Of a stretch of DNA of 36,880 nucleotides, positions 17,677 to 26,057 are shown piece by piece. A program made the position numbers and the translations under genes. Below the pieces are notes generated by a model. The model had not been told where the DNA came from, did not search any database, and saw nothing but the letters and a program-made list of their open reading frames with translations. Origin of the DNA: Rhizobium laguerreae (GTDB taxonomy: Bacteria > Pseudomonadota > Alphaproteobacteria > Rhizobiales > Rhizobiaceae); assembly GCF_002008165.1 (NCBI RefSeq), contig NZ_MRDM01000007.1, positions 1-36,880 of the forward strand, read 5' to 3'. The stretch's first letter is position 1; each line of letters starts with the position of its first letter.

Positions 17677-19515
17677 ATGCCAGTTTACCGTTCCAGAACC
17701 ACGACCCATGGCCGTAACATGGCGGGCGCCCGCGGCCTTTGGCGCGCGACGGGCATGAAGGATTCGGATTTCGGCAAGCCGATCATCGCTGTGGTGAATT
17801 CCTTCACCCAGTTCGTGCCCGGCCATGTGCACCTGAAGGACCTTGGCCAGCTCGTTGCCCGCGAGATCGAGGCGGCCGGCGGTGTTGCCAAGGAGTTCAA
17901 CACGATCGCCGTCGATGACGGTATCGCCATGGGCCATGACGGCATGCTTTATTCGCTGCCCTCGCGTGAGCTCATCGCCGACAGCGTCGAATACATGGTC
18001 AATGCCCATTGCGCCGATGCCATGGTCTGCATCTCCAACTGCGACAAGATCACTCCCGGCATGCTGATGGCGTCGCTACGCCTCAATATCCCGACCGTCT
18101 TCGTCTCGGGCGGTCCGATGGAAGCCGGCAAGGTCGTGATGCACGGCAAGACGCATGCACTCGACCTCGTCGATGCTATGGTGGCCGCTGCCGATGACAA
18201 GATCAGCGACGAGGACGTCCAGACCATAGAACGCTCGGCCTGTCCGACCTGTGGTTCCTGCTCCGGCATGTTCACTGCCAATTCGATGAATTGCCTGACA
18301 GAAGCCCTCGGCCTGTCGCTGCCCGGCAACGGCTCGACGCTTGCCACCCATCTCGACCGCAAGCGCCTCTTCGTCGAGGCCGGTCATCTTATTGTCGATC
18401 TCGCCCGCCGTTATTACGAGCAGGATGACGTCAAGGCGCTGCCGCGCACCATTGCTTCCAAGCAGGCCTTCGAGAATGCTATGACGCTCGATATCGCCAT
18501 GGGCGGTTCCACCAATACGGTCCTGCACATTCTTGCCGCCGCCCATGAAGGCGAGATCGATTTCACCATGGCCGATATCGATGCACTGTCGCGCCGGGTG
18601 CCGTGCCTGTCGAAGGTCGCCCCCGCCAAGAGCGATGTTCACATGGAAGACGTCCACCGCGCCGGCGGCATCATGTCGATCCTCGGCGAACTCGACAAGG
18701 GCGGTCTCTTGAACCGCGATTGCCCAACTGTGCATGCCGAGACGCTGGGTGATGCGATCGACCGCTGGGATATCACCCGCACCAACAGCGAAACTGTCCG
18801 GAACTTCTATCGTGCCGCTCCCGGCGGCATCCCGACCCAAGTCGCCTTCAGCCAGGAATCCCGTTGGGACGATCTCGACACCGACCGCGAGAACGGCGTC
18901 ATTCGCTCGGTCGAGCATCCCTTCTCCAAGGATGGTGGCCTTGCCGTGCTCAAGGGCAACCTTGCGATCGACGGCTGCATCGTCAAGACCGCCGGCGTCG
19001 ATGAATCGATCCTGAAGTTCTCCGGCCCCGCCCGCGTTTTCGAAAGCCAGGATTCGTCGGTCAAGGCGATCCTTGCCAACGAGGTGAAGGCCGGCGACGT
19101 CGTCGTCATCCGCTACGAAGGTCCGAAGGGCGGCCCAGGCATGCAGGAAATGCTCTATCCGACGAGCTATCTGAAGTCGAAGGGTCTCGGCAAGGCCTGC
19201 GCGCTGATCACCGACGGCCGCTTCTCCGGCGGCACTTCCGGCCTCTCGATCGGCCACGCTTCGCCGGAGGCGGCAAATGGCGGCACGATCGGCCTGGTGC
19301 GCGAAGGTGACATGATCGATATCGACATCCCCAACCGCACGATCAGCCTGCGTGTCAGCGAGACCGAACTCGCCGCCCGCCGCGCCGAACAGGACGCCAA
19401 GGGCTGGTATCCCACAGAAGTACGCAAGCGCAACGTCACGACCGCGCTAAAGGCCTACGCCGCCTTCGCAACGAGTGCGGACCGCGGTGCCGTGCGCGAT
19501 CTGAACGCCCGCTGA
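17677..19515 (+). CDS. ilvD: Dihydroxy-acid dehydratase
   Basis: IlvD dehydrates 2,3-dihydroxy-isovalerate and -methylvalerate in valine, leucine and isoleucine synthesis. The 612-residue product has the family landmarks: [17 protein letters not shown] (41-57), [11 protein letters not shown] (80-90), SNCDK with C122 (120-124) and [18 protein letters not shown] with C195 (189-206), then [19 protein letters not shown] near the C-terminus. The absence of a cysteine in the NSFTQF segment places it with the E. coli-type enzyme, which uses a [4Fe-4S] cluster. The ATG at 17677 follows GAGGAAG (17664-17670); the frame opens earlier at 17608. Confidence 0.98.
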   Translation: MPVYRSRTTTHGRNMAGARGLWRATGMKDSDFGKPIIAVVNSFTQFVPGHVHLKDLGQLVAREIEAAGGVAKEFNTIAVDDGIAMGHDGMLYSLPSRELIADSVEYMVNAHCADAMVCISNCDKITPGMLMASLRLNIPTVFVSGGPMEAGKVVMHGKTHALDLVDAMVAAADDKISDEDVQTIERSACPTCGSCSGMFTANSMNCLTEALGLSLPGNGSTLATHLDRKRLFVEAGHLIVDLARRYYEQDDVKALPRTIASKQAFENAMTLDIAMGGSTNTVLHILAAAHEGEIDFTMADIDALSRRVPCLSKVAPAKSDVHMEDVHRAGGIMSILGELDKGGLLNRDCPTVHAETLGDAIDRWDITRTNSETVRNFYRAAPGGIPTQVAFSQESRWDDLDTDRENGVIRSVEHPFSKDGGLAVLKGNLAIDGCIVKTAGVDESILKFSGPARVFESQDSSVKAILANEVKAGDVVVIRYEGPKGGPGMQEMLYPTSYLKSKGLGKACALITDGRFSGGTSGLSIGHASPEAANGGTIGLVREGDMIDIDIPNRTISLRVSETELAARRAEQDAKGWYPTEVRKRNVTTALKAYAAFATSADRGAVRDLNAR

Positions 19516-19522
19516 CTCATCT

Positions 19523-19565
19523 GAACCGACGACCTACTGATTAGAAGTCAGGTGCTCTACCGACC
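19523..19565 (-). pseudogene. tRNA-Arg(UCU)-like fragment
   Basis: Read on the minus strand, this stretch matches the middle of a tRNA: the end of the D-arm (GGTAGAGC), an anticodon arm CTGA-CTTCTAA-TCAG with anticodon TCT at 19543-19545, a five-base variable loop (AGGTC) and the 5' half of a T-arm (GTCGGTTC). The acceptor stem, 5' D-arm strand and 3' half of the T-arm are not recognisable, so it is a remnant, not a working gene. Such fragments can mark old integration sites. The alternative is chance similarity, which is unlikely for a run of about 25 tRNA-like bases. Confidence 0.45.
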
Positions 19566-19597
19566 GGTCGCTTTCAAAGCGGCCGGTTGATGTTTTT
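19563..19597 (+). terminator. Palindrome between ilvD and the LprI-like gene
   Basis: ACCGG-T-CGCTT (19563-19573) pairs with AAGCG-G-CCGGT (19577-19587) with one T-G pair and a TCA loop, followed after five bases by TTTTT. It is a plausible ilvD terminator. The minus-strand gene has its stop codon in the loop. Confidence 0.5.
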
Positions 19598-19927
19598 ATA
19601 AGACTCGCCGAGTTGCTTCAGCCGCTCGTCATAGGCAGCCTTGATGCAAGTTGCATCTGCCCCGCATTCCTGCCGTTTCTTCAGCCAGGCCGTCTGTTCG
19701 TCCTGCAATGTTCCGCGCGAACCCATCGCCAGCAGGCCGGAGAGCAGCTCGAAAGTCGTCACCATCTTCACATCGGCGTCGTTGAGGGCGCGGTTGTCGC
19801 AGATCGCTTTTTCATCCGCCTTCAATTCTTTCGCATCGCAATCGAAGCTTGCTGCCTGTGCCAGGTTCGATCCAATGAGCAGGATCGCAAAGCCGAGGGC
19901 CGCTGTCGTCGTTCTTGTCGTGATCAT
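19574..19927 (-). CDS. Secreted LprI-like (DUF1311) protein
   Basis: The 117-residue protein has a signal peptide (hydrophobic ALGFAILLIGSNLAQA, predicted cleavage after AQA near residue 25) and a mature part with four cysteines in the LprI-like pattern: FDC and AICDNRALNDADVKM, then QTAWLKKRQECGADATCIKAAYDERLKQL. Members are periplasmic or lipoprotein-like and some inhibit lysozyme; the function here is unproven. No lipobox cysteine is seen. It follows the DUF1232 gene by 23 nt on the same strand, probably as one transcript. Its ribosome binding site is weak (GGGAA). Confidence 0.8.
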   Translation of the reverse strand: MITTRTTTAALGFAILLIGSNLAQAASFDCDAKELKADEKAICDNRALNDADVKMVTTFELLSGLLAMGSRGTLQDEQTAWLKKRQECGADATCIKAAYDERLKQLGESYKNINRPL

Positions 19928-19950
19928 TCATATGTTCCCATTGCTGCCGG

Positions 19951-20332
19951 TCAGGTTAGCTTCCGCAGTGCCAGAGCCAGGAAGATGATGCAGATGAGCC
20001 AGACGGCAAGGATGAAGATCAGTCCGACCCGGCCGGAGGGACGCTCGGTGCGCCTTGTCGCCTCCATACGAAGCTCGTTCATCACCTCTACTGGCACGAG
20101 CCGGATCGCCAGCATGATACCGAGCGGCACGATGAAGAGATCGTCGAGATAGCCGAGGATGGGGATGAAATCGGGGATGAGATCGATGGGCGACAGCGCG
20201 TAGGCGGCAACGGCGCCGGCCACCGCTTTGGCATGCAACGGTACGCGGGGATCGCGGGCGGCAAGCCATAGGGCCACGATGTCACGCTTCAGTGACTTCG
20301 CCCAATTTTTTGGCTTTTGATATCAGTTGCAT
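19951..20332 (-). CDS. YkvA-type (DUF1232) membrane protein with 5' frameshift
   Basis: The main frame (19951-20277) encodes 108 residues with the DUF1232 core AAYALSPIDLIPDFIPILGYLDDL and a C-terminal membrane segment GLIFILAVWLICIIFLALAL. It has only a GTG start and no ribosome binding site. Upstream, an ATG at 20330-20332 with AGGAAG (20340-20345) begins MQLISKAK in another frame; removing one A from the A6 run (20306-20311, T on the plus strand) joins it as MQLISKAKNWAKSLKRDIVALWLAARD, which looks like the normal family start. So either the gene is broken, the A-run is read by slippage, or there is one extra base in the sequence. Function of the family is unknown. Confidence 0.75.
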
Positions 20333-20442
20333 GGCCAATCTTCCTGAATCAAATTCACAATGACTTCAACCGGTTTCCAAGACGCCCTCTCGCCTTGTTC
20401 TTCCATGCTTCCGCCCTCTTTCCTTTCTAGCGTCGGGCCGCA

Positions 20443-20556
20443 GAACAGGATGATTTTGGGCCGGTTCGGCCTAAAATCTGAGTCCTGTTCGCTATTAAAT
20501 AGTTAGAGCATGATGCCGTCCGAAAACCGCTCACACTTTTCGGCATCATGCTCTAA
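20443..20556. repeat. RIME1-like rhizobial intergenic element with two large palindromes
   Basis: Palindrome 1 (20443-20490): GAACAGGA/TCCTGTTC outer arms and GATTTTGGGCC/GGCCTAAAATC inner arms around GGTTC. Palindrome 2 (20503-20556): perfect 16-bp arms TTAGAGCATGATGCCG/CGGCATCATGCTCTAA around a 22-nt core. About 114 bp with two palindromes side by side matches my recollection of the Rhizobium-specific intergenic mosaic elements. It sits 33 nt before the protease gene, so it would lie in the 5' UTR or provide the promoter region. Confidence 0.8.
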
Positions 20557-20589
20557 AACGTTGCTCAAGAGGATTCAAAAGGGATACCC

Positions 20590-21993
20590 ATGCAAGGCCT
20601 GTTCAAGCGCGCCTCCGTCTCGCTATTTGCTCTCATGCTCGTTCTGCCGCTTGCTGCCCATGCGCAGACGGCAAAGGCCATACCCGAGAGCCAGATGCAG
20701 ATGCAGCTCTCCTTCGCGCCGCTCGTCAAACAGACGTCGGGCGCCGTCGTCAATGTCTATGCGGAAAAGACTATCCGGCGGCAGTCGCCCTTTGCCGGCG
20801 ATCCTTTCTTCGAGCAGTTTTTCGGCCAGCAGATGCCGAACCGTTCGGAGAAGCAGTCTTCGCTCGGCTCCGGCGTCATCGTCGAGGCGAACGGCACTGT
20901 CGTCACCAACAATCACGTCATCGAGGGCGCCGATGACATCAAGATTGCCCTCTCGGACGGCCGCGAGTTCCCCTGCAAAGTGGTGCTGCGCGATGATCGC
21001 GTCGATCTTGCCGTGCTGAAGATCGACACCACGGCAAGCTTTCCGGCGCTGCCGATCGGCAATTCCGATTCAGTCGAGGTCGGCGATCTCGTGCTGGCGA
21101 TCGGTAATCCCTTCGGTGTCGGCCAGACGGTGACGAGCGGCATCGTCTCAGCGCTTGCCCGCAACCAGGTGATCAGGAACGAATTCGGCTTCTTCATCCA
21201 GACCGATGCCTCGATCAATCCCGGCAATTCCGGCGGCGCCCTGATGAACATGAAGGGCGAACTGATCGGCATCAACACCGCGATCTTCTCGCGCGGCGGC
21301 GGCTCGAACGGCATCGGTTTCGCCATCCCTGCCAATCTGGTCAAGGTCTTCCTCGCGTCTGCCGATGCCGGCGTCAAATCCTTCGAGCGCCCCTATGTCG
21401 GCGCAAGCTTCGATGCGGTGACCTCGGAAGTGGCTGAGGCGCTGGGGCTGAACAAGGCCCGCGGCGCGCTCGTCGTCAAGGTTTCGGAAGGTGGGCCGGC
21501 GGCCAAGGCCGGGCTGAAGACCGGCGAGATCGTCACCGCCGTTGACGGGATTTCCGTCGAGCATCCCGACGCGCTGCTCTACCGGCTGACCACAGCCGGT
21601 CTCGGCAATTCGGTCAAGCTCACCGTCATCGAGAACGGCCGCGAGGAGCAACTGCCGTTGACGCTCGCCCGCGCCCCGGAAACCTCGCCGCGCGACCAGC
21701 GCACCATCGGCGGACACACGCCGTTTACCGGCGCCGTCGTCGAGAACCTGTCGCCGCGTGTCGCCGACGAGCTGCGCATGCCGCCGGAATCGTCGGGCGT
21801 CGTCGTATCCGAGGTAAAGGAGGATTCGCCTGCTGCCCGTCTCGGTTTCGAACCGAAGGATATCATCGTCTCGATCAACGGCACCGATGTGAAGTCGACC
21901 AGCGAACTGTCCGAGATCGCCGATAGCGACCCCGGCTTCTGGCGGGTCGAGATCGAGCGCGACGGCCAGCGCATCCGGCAATTTTTCCGATGA
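20590..21993 (+). CDS. HtrA/Do-family periplasmic serine endoprotease
   Basis: This DegP/DegQ-like protease degrades misfolded envelope proteins. The 467-residue protein has a Sec signal peptide (to about AHAQ, residue 26), a trypsin-like domain with catalytic triad H109 (TNNHVIEG), D139 (DRVDLAVLK) and S214 (INPGNSGGAL), and two PDZ domains (about 262-355 and 375-462; ARGALVVKVSEGGPAAKAGLKTGE and SSGVVVSEVKEDSPAARLGFEPKD). AAAAGGGA at 20577-20584 lies before the ATG. The stop overlaps the rarA start by four bases (ATGA). I cannot say which of the several rhizobial Do paralogues it is. Confidence 0.95.
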   Translation: MQGLFKRASVSLFALMLVLPLAAHAQTAKAIPESQMQMQLSFAPLVKQTSGAVVNVYAEKTIRRQSPFAGDPFFEQFFGQQMPNRSEKQSSLGSGVIVEANGTVVTNNHVIEGADDIKIALSDGREFPCKVVLRDDRVDLAVLKIDTTASFPALPIGNSDSVEVGDLVLAIGNPFGVGQTVTSGIVSALARNQVIRNEFGFFIQTDASINPGNSGGALMNMKGELIGINTAIFSRGGGSNGIGFAIPANLVKVFLASADAGVKSFERPYVGASFDAVTSEVAEALGLNKARGALVVKVSEGGPAAKAGLKTGEIVTAVDGISVEHPDALLYRLTTAGLGNSVKLTVIENGREEQLPLTLARAPETSPRDQRTIGGHTPFTGAVVENLSPRVADELRMPPESSGVVVSEVKEDSPAARLGFEPKDIIVSINGTDVKSTSELSEIADSDPGFWRVEIERDGQRIRQFFR

Positions 21994-23306
21994 GCAACGA
22001 TCTCTTCGCGCCGCGCGTTCCGGAGGAGGTCGCTGCCAGGCGGCCGCTTGCCGACCGGCTGCGGCCGAAGACGCTTGCCGATGTCACCGGTCAGGAACAT
22101 CTGACCGGGGAGGATGGCGTGCTGAAAAGGATGATCGAAAGCGGCTCGCTTGGCTCGATGATCTTCTGGGGTCCGCCCGGCACCGGCAAGACGACGGTGG
22201 CACGGCTGCTCTCGGGCGAGGCGGGACTGGCCTTCGAGCAGATATCGGCGATCTTCTCCGGCGTCGCCGATCTGAAGAAGGTGTTCGAGACAGCCCGTTT
22301 GCGGCGTATGGACGGCCGTCAGACGCTGCTCTTCGTCGATGAGATCCACCGTTTCAACCGCGCCCAGCAGGACAGTTTCCTGCCGGTCATGGAGGATGGA
22401 ACCGTCATCCTCGTCGGCGCCACCACCGAGAACCCTTCCTTCGAGCTCAACGCCGCTCTGCTGTCGCGTGCCCGTGTGCTCACCTTCAAGTCGCATGACG
22501 AGGAGAGCCTCGAGGAACTGTTGAAGCGTGCCGAGGCGATCGAGCAGAAGCCGCTGCCGCTGACGGAGGATGCCCGCGCCAGCCTGATCCGCATGGCCGA
22601 TGGCGATGGCCGCGCGGTGCTGACGCTTGCCGAAGAAGTCTGGCGCGCAGCGCGCGAAGGCGAGAGCTTCGATACCGAAGGCCTGACGCGAATCGTCCAG
22701 CGCCGTGCCCCGGTCTACGACAAGGCGCAGGATGGCCACTACAATCTGATCTCGGCGCTGCATAAATCCGTGCGCGGCTCGGATCCCGATGCCGCGCTCT
22801 ATTATCTCGCCCGCATGTTCGATGCCGGCGAGGATCCGCTCTATCTCGGCCGGCGGCTGGTGCGCATGGCGGTGGAGGATATCGGTCTTGCCGATCCGCA
22901 GGCGCTGGTGATCTGCAATGCCGCCAAGGATGCCTATGAGTATCTCGGCTCGCCGGAAGGCGAACTGGCGCTGGCCCAGGCCTGTGTCTATCTCGCCACC
23001 GCCCCGAAATCGAATGCTGTCTACACCGCCTTCAAGGCGGCAAGCCAGGCGGCAAAGCAGAACGGCTCGTTGCTGCCGCCGAAGCATATCCTCAATGCGC
23101 CGACCAAGCTGATGAAGGGCGAGGGTTACGGCGAGGGCTACCGCTATGACCACGACGAGCCGGATGCCTTTTCCGGCCAGGATTATTTCCCGGAGAAGAT
23201 GGGCCGCCAGATCTTCTACGATCCGCCGGAGCGCGGCTTCGAGCGCGATATCCGCAAGCGGCTGGAATGGTGGGCAAAACTTCGCAAGGAGCGCAATCCG
23301 CGCTGA
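21990..23306 (+). CDS. rarA: Replication-associated recombination protein A (AAA+ ATPase)
   Basis: RarA (MgsA) acts at stalled replication forks. The 438-residue protein has the N-terminal clamp-loader-like AAA+ module with Walker A GPPGTGKT (61-68), Walker B LLFVDEIH (113-120), sensor 1 region [13 protein letters not shown] and arginine finger SRAR, followed by the MgsA tetramerisation domain ([50 protein letters not shown]). It overlaps the protease gene by four bases and is translated from within its end. It converges with the DUF1883 gene 12 nt away. Confidence 0.97.
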   Translation: MSNDLFAPRVPEEVAARRPLADRLRPKTLADVTGQEHLTGEDGVLKRMIESGSLGSMIFWGPPGTGKTTVARLLSGEAGLAFEQISAIFSGVADLKKVFETARLRRMDGRQTLLFVDEIHRFNRAQQDSFLPVMEDGTVILVGATTENPSFELNAALLSRARVLTFKSHDEESLEELLKRAEAIEQKPLPLTEDARASLIRMADGDGRAVLTLAEEVWRAAREGESFDTEGLTRIVQRRAPVYDKAQDGHYNLISALHKSVRGSDPDAALYYLARMFDAGEDPLYLGRRLVRMAVEDIGLADPQALVICNAAKDAYEYLGSPEGELALAQACVYLATAPKSNAVYTAFKAASQAAKQNGSLLPPKHILNAPTKLMKGEGYGEGYRYDHDEPDAFSGQDYFPEKMGRQIFYDPPERGFERDIRKRLEWWAKLRKERNPR

Positions 23307-23318
23307 ACCGGGCGAACC

Positions 23319-23630
23319 TCAGGAGGCGCGCGGCGTCTTCTGATTTGCCGGCGCGGCGATCACCTTGACGGAAGATTCTGCAAGCCCGTGATGACCTTCC
23401 ATATCGACGATGACATGCCAGTGACCGCTTTCCGGAACGGCGATCTTGATCGGCGATTTGCGTGCCACGCCGCCGATATATTTGAAATCGAGAACCTCGG
23501 TGAACCGCTGGAAATTCGGGGCCGTCATCAGGCGGACATTGTTCACCGCATTCAACGACACCTCGATGATCGTTCCGGTGCGTTGTTCCCTAAGATCGTA
23601 ATGGGTGAAGCGGAAATTCGGTTTCGGCAT
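23319..23630 (-). CDS. DUF1883 domain protein
   Basis: The 103-residue product matches the small DUF1883 family throughout: RFTHYDLREQRTGTIIEVSL near the start, NVRLMTAPNFQRF in the middle and SPIKIAVPESGHWHVIVDMEGHHGLAESSVKVI near the end. There is no signal peptide or membrane segment. The fold is thought to be a beta-sandwich and the function is unknown; some family members are fused to TIR domains. The ribosome binding site is poor (ACGAGA). It converges on rarA and is divergent from the hydrolase gene. Confidence 0.85.
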   Translation of the reverse strand: MPKPNFRFTHYDLREQRTGTIIEVSLNAVNNVRLMTAPNFQRFTEVLDFKYIGGVARKSPIKIAVPESGHWHVIVDMEGHHGLAESSVKVIAAPANQKTPRAS

Positions 23631-23825
23631 CGGTCTCGTGGCGTCTGAAGTCTCTGCGACAGTATTTTACCAGAACGCCGGTTAAAGAAAAGTTGGTCCA
23701 TTTGAAGCGGGGCACGAAAATATAGGAACGGCATAAAGGCCGATGCGAGAAATTTCGAAGCGCGGTGTCGGAAAGACATGAGCGCCGCCGTCCTTGCGGT
23801 ATCGATGCAAACACGGAGCAAGGAC

Positions 23826-24773
23826 ATGTCGAAGATGACGCTGATTTCGATGATCGCAACGGCCGCCGCATTCCTGGCAGCGCCCGGTATATCAGGCGCC
23901 GACAGCAGCATGCCTGTTGTCGAGGAGAAGAAGGCTGCAGCGCCGATTGTCAGGAAGGGAAGCCTACCGGTCAACGGCATCGACTATTATTACGAGATCC
24001 GCGGCGAGGGTGAGCCGCTGCTACTGCTTCACGGCGGCCTCGGGCAGATCGAGATGTTCGCGCCGGTCATGCCTATTTTCACCGACCACCGGCAGGTGAT
24101 CGCCGTCGATCTGCAGGGCCATGGCCGCACCCCGCTCGGCAAGCGGCCGATCGAGCTTCCGGCCATTGGCGCCGATCTCGCAATCCTGGTGAAGCAGCTC
24201 GGTTACGACAAGCTCGACGTCTTCGGCTATTCCTTCGGCGGCGGGGTGGCGTTGAACATGGCGGCGAATGCGCCCGACCAGGTGCGCCGGCTGGTGATAC
24301 TCTCAGCACCCTACGCGCAGAACGGCTTCTTCCCGGAGATGCTGCCGCAGCAGGCGGCCGTCGGCGCCGGTATGGCCGACATGATGAAGGACACACCGAT
24401 GTTCCTCTCCTACAAGGCGGTGGCGCCTGACGTTTCGGAATTTCCGAAGCTGCTCGACGCCATGGGCGCGCTGATGCGCGAACCCATCGACTATAGCGAT
24501 GCCGTCGCCAAACTCACCATGCCGGTTATGCTGATCTATGGCGATGCCGACATGATCCGGCCCGAGCATATGATCGACTTCTATCACAAGCTCGGCGGCG
24601 GTCTGCGCGATGCGGGCTGGATGCGGGAAAACATGTCGAAGAACCGGCTGGCGATCCTGCCCGATCTCACCCACTACGAGACCTTCGCCTCGCCCCTGAT
24701 GGCGAATATGGCGATGACCTTCCTCGATGGCGGCGGCAAGGCGCCGAACTGGGCCGAGCAGGTTGGAAAGTAA
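23826..24773 (+). CDS. Exported alpha/beta hydrolase
   Basis: The 315-residue protein has an N-terminal hydrophobic signal (TLISMIATAAAFLAAPGISGA) and an alpha/beta hydrolase fold with LLLLHGGLG (65-73, oxyanion region), VIAVDLQGHGRT (91-102), nucleophile elbow GYSFGG with S136, acid D240 or D242 in YGDAD, and H283 in LTHYE. The triad is complete, so an active esterase or hydrolase is likely; the substrate is unknown. The frame is open from an ATG at 23778, but 23826 is preferred because GGAG (23815-23818) precedes it and the signal peptide then lies at the N-terminus. Confidence 0.85.
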   Translation: MSKMTLISMIATAAAFLAAPGISGADSSMPVVEEKKAAAPIVRKGSLPVNGIDYYYEIRGEGEPLLLLHGGLGQIEMFAPVMPIFTDHRQVIAVDLQGHGRTPLGKRPIELPAIGADLAILVKQLGYDKLDVFGYSFGGGVALNMAANAPDQVRRLVILSAPYAQNGFFPEMLPQQAAVGAGMADMMKDTPMFLSYKAVAPDVSEFPKLLDAMGALMREPIDYSDAVAKLTMPVMLIYGDADMIRPEHMIDFYHKLGGGLRDAGWMRENMSKNRLAILPDLTHYETFASPLMANMAMTFLDGGGKAPNWAEQVGK

Positions 24774-24780
24774 GCAAAGA

Positions 24781-24800
24781 CGGCCGGGTTTTCCCGGCCG
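24781..24800. terminator. Perfect hairpin between convergent genes
   Basis: CGGCCGGG (24781-24788) and CCCGGCCG (24793-24800) form a perfect 8-bp stem with a TTTT loop, between the stop codons of two convergent genes. There is no T-tract on either side, so it may work as a bidirectional transcript end or with Rho. Confidence 0.5.
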
Positions 24801-24814
24801 CCCTTGCTCCGCAA

Positions 24815-25819
24815 TCAGCCGCCGCGCTGGTTTTCCCGATCCAACTGAGTCACCAGCGCCAGGATCGTTTCCGAAACCGGCGTCGGCACGGCGCTCAGGC
24901 GTCCGAGCGCCACCACCATGCCGACCAGCGGCGTGATTTCGAGCGCCTTGCCGCCGATCAGATCCTGCAGCATCGAGGTCCGCACGCCGCCGATATGGCG
25001 CGATTGTTCCAGCCGCTGCTCGACGGTCATGCTGAACCGCGCACCCAAGGCCTCGCCGACGGCCCGGACCTCACTCATCACCTTGCCGACCGTAGCCGAA
25101 AGGGCGGGATCCGCCATGATGTCGGTCATCAGCGCCCTGGTCAGCGCGCTGATCGGGTTGAAGGCGGCATTGCCCATCAACTTGCTCCAGATCTCGCCGC
25201 GGATATCAGCTGTCGTCGTAATGCTGAGGCCGGCGCCGGTCAGCACCGCGGCGATCGCCTCGAGATCGGACGAGATGTCGCCGGAGGGCTCGCCGAGCAC
25301 GAAGCGGCCGTTGTGGGAAAGCTGGATCTCGCCGGGGTTGATCACCTCGGCACCCTGATAAGCGACGCAGCCGATGACGCGCTCCGGCCCGATCAGCCGC
25401 CAGAGCCTGCCGCCGGGATCGAGCTCATCGAACTGCAGCTCGGCATGCCGGCTCTGGGTATCGCGGTGAAAATACCACCACGGAATGCCGTTGAGGATCA
25501 TGACGACGCGGGTGCCCTCCTTCAGGAGACCTGCAATGCCTTCGGCAGCGGGTGCCAGCTGATGCCCCTTGAGGCCGGTGATGATGAGATCCTGCGGCGG
25601 CAATGTCCTGGGATCGTCAGTCGCGGTGAGGCGGACATTGAGCGGCCTTTCTGCATCGGCTTCGCGCAGGCTGATACCGTTGCCGCGAATGGCGTCGAGA
25701 TGTGCCCCGCGCGCGACGACGGAGATGGTGGCGTCGTTTCCGGCCTGGCGTGCAAGTTTGGCGGCGATAGCGCCGCCGAGCGCCCCAGCGCCATAGATGC
25801 AGATGGACTTAATGGACAT
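24815..25819 (-). CDS. Ketopantoate reductase (PanE/ApbA)-family oxidoreductase
   Basis: The 334-residue protein has an N-terminal Rossmann domain with YGAGALGGAIAAKLA (9-23) and the C-terminal helical domain with K213 and N217 in IWSKLMGNAAFNPISALT, the pattern of the catalytic lysine and substrate-binding asparagine of 2-dehydropantoate 2-reductase. Many organisms have several paralogues acting on other 2-keto acids, so I do not assign panE. AAGAGG at 25825-25830 precedes the ATG. A perfect 14-bp palindrome lies 27 nt upstream of the start and may regulate it. It stands alone, convergent with the hydrolase. Confidence 0.88.
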   Translation of the reverse strand: MSIKSICIYGAGALGGAIAAKLARQAGNDATISVVARGAHLDAIRGNGISLREADAERPLNVRLTATDDPRTLPPQDLIITGLKGHQLAPAAEGIAGLLKEGTRVVMILNGIPWWYFHRDTQSRHAELQFDELDPGGRLWRLIGPERVIGCVAYQGAEVINPGEIQLSHNGRFVLGEPSGDISSDLEAIAAVLTGAGLSITTTADIRGEIWSKLMGNAAFNPISALTRALMTDIMADPALSATVGKVMSEVRAVGEALGARFSMTVEQRLEQSRHIGGVRTSMLQDLIGGKALEITPLVGMVVALGRLSAVPTPVSETILALVTQLDRENQRGG

Positions 25820-25845
25820 GCTCGCCTCTTCATGGTGGTGATCGA

Positions 25846-25859
25846 ACCTAGATCTAGGT
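25846..25859. promoter_or_regulatory. 14-bp perfect palindrome upstream of the PanE-like gene
   Basis: ACCTAGATCTAGGT is self-complementary over all 14 bases and lies 27-40 nt upstream of the minus-strand start at 25819, where an operator next to a promoter would be expected. No regulator gene is adjacent. Confidence 0.35.
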
Positions 25860-26057
25860 CATGAAAGGCGTAAGGCGAATGCTAATTTGCCGCAAGCAAG
25901 GCGAGCGGGCGCCAGGCGGCGAGCCTTTTCGACGCTCGCATGCTGCTCTTCGATTATCGCTGCCGAACGGCCGGTCCTCTTCTCGCTCGCCAACATGCTG
26001 GCGGACCAAGCTCTCTGATATCAGCGAGAAGCGTTGACAGGGAAGAAATCGGCGCCG

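Noticed and set aside
18076..19257. Minus-strand open frame of 393 codons opposite ilvD
   Set aside because: It is antisense to a highly conserved enzyme gene, with composition typical of reverse-frame translation.
21579..23153. Long minus-strand open frame of 524 codons opposite the protease and rarA genes
   Set aside because: It lies antisense to two well-supported genes. Its translation is rich in Arg, Gly, Ala and Asp without domain motifs, as expected for a shadow frame in high-GC DNA.
23778..23825. Upstream ATG for the exported alpha/beta hydrolase
   Set aside because: It would put 16 polar residues before the signal peptide; the ATG at 23826 has GGAG at the right distance.
24781..24800. 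CRISPR-like or repeat interpretation of the CGGCCGGG palindrome
   Set aside because: It is a single hairpin between convergent genes with no spaced copies. No CRISPR array, transposase, integrase or phage gene was seen anywhere in the window.
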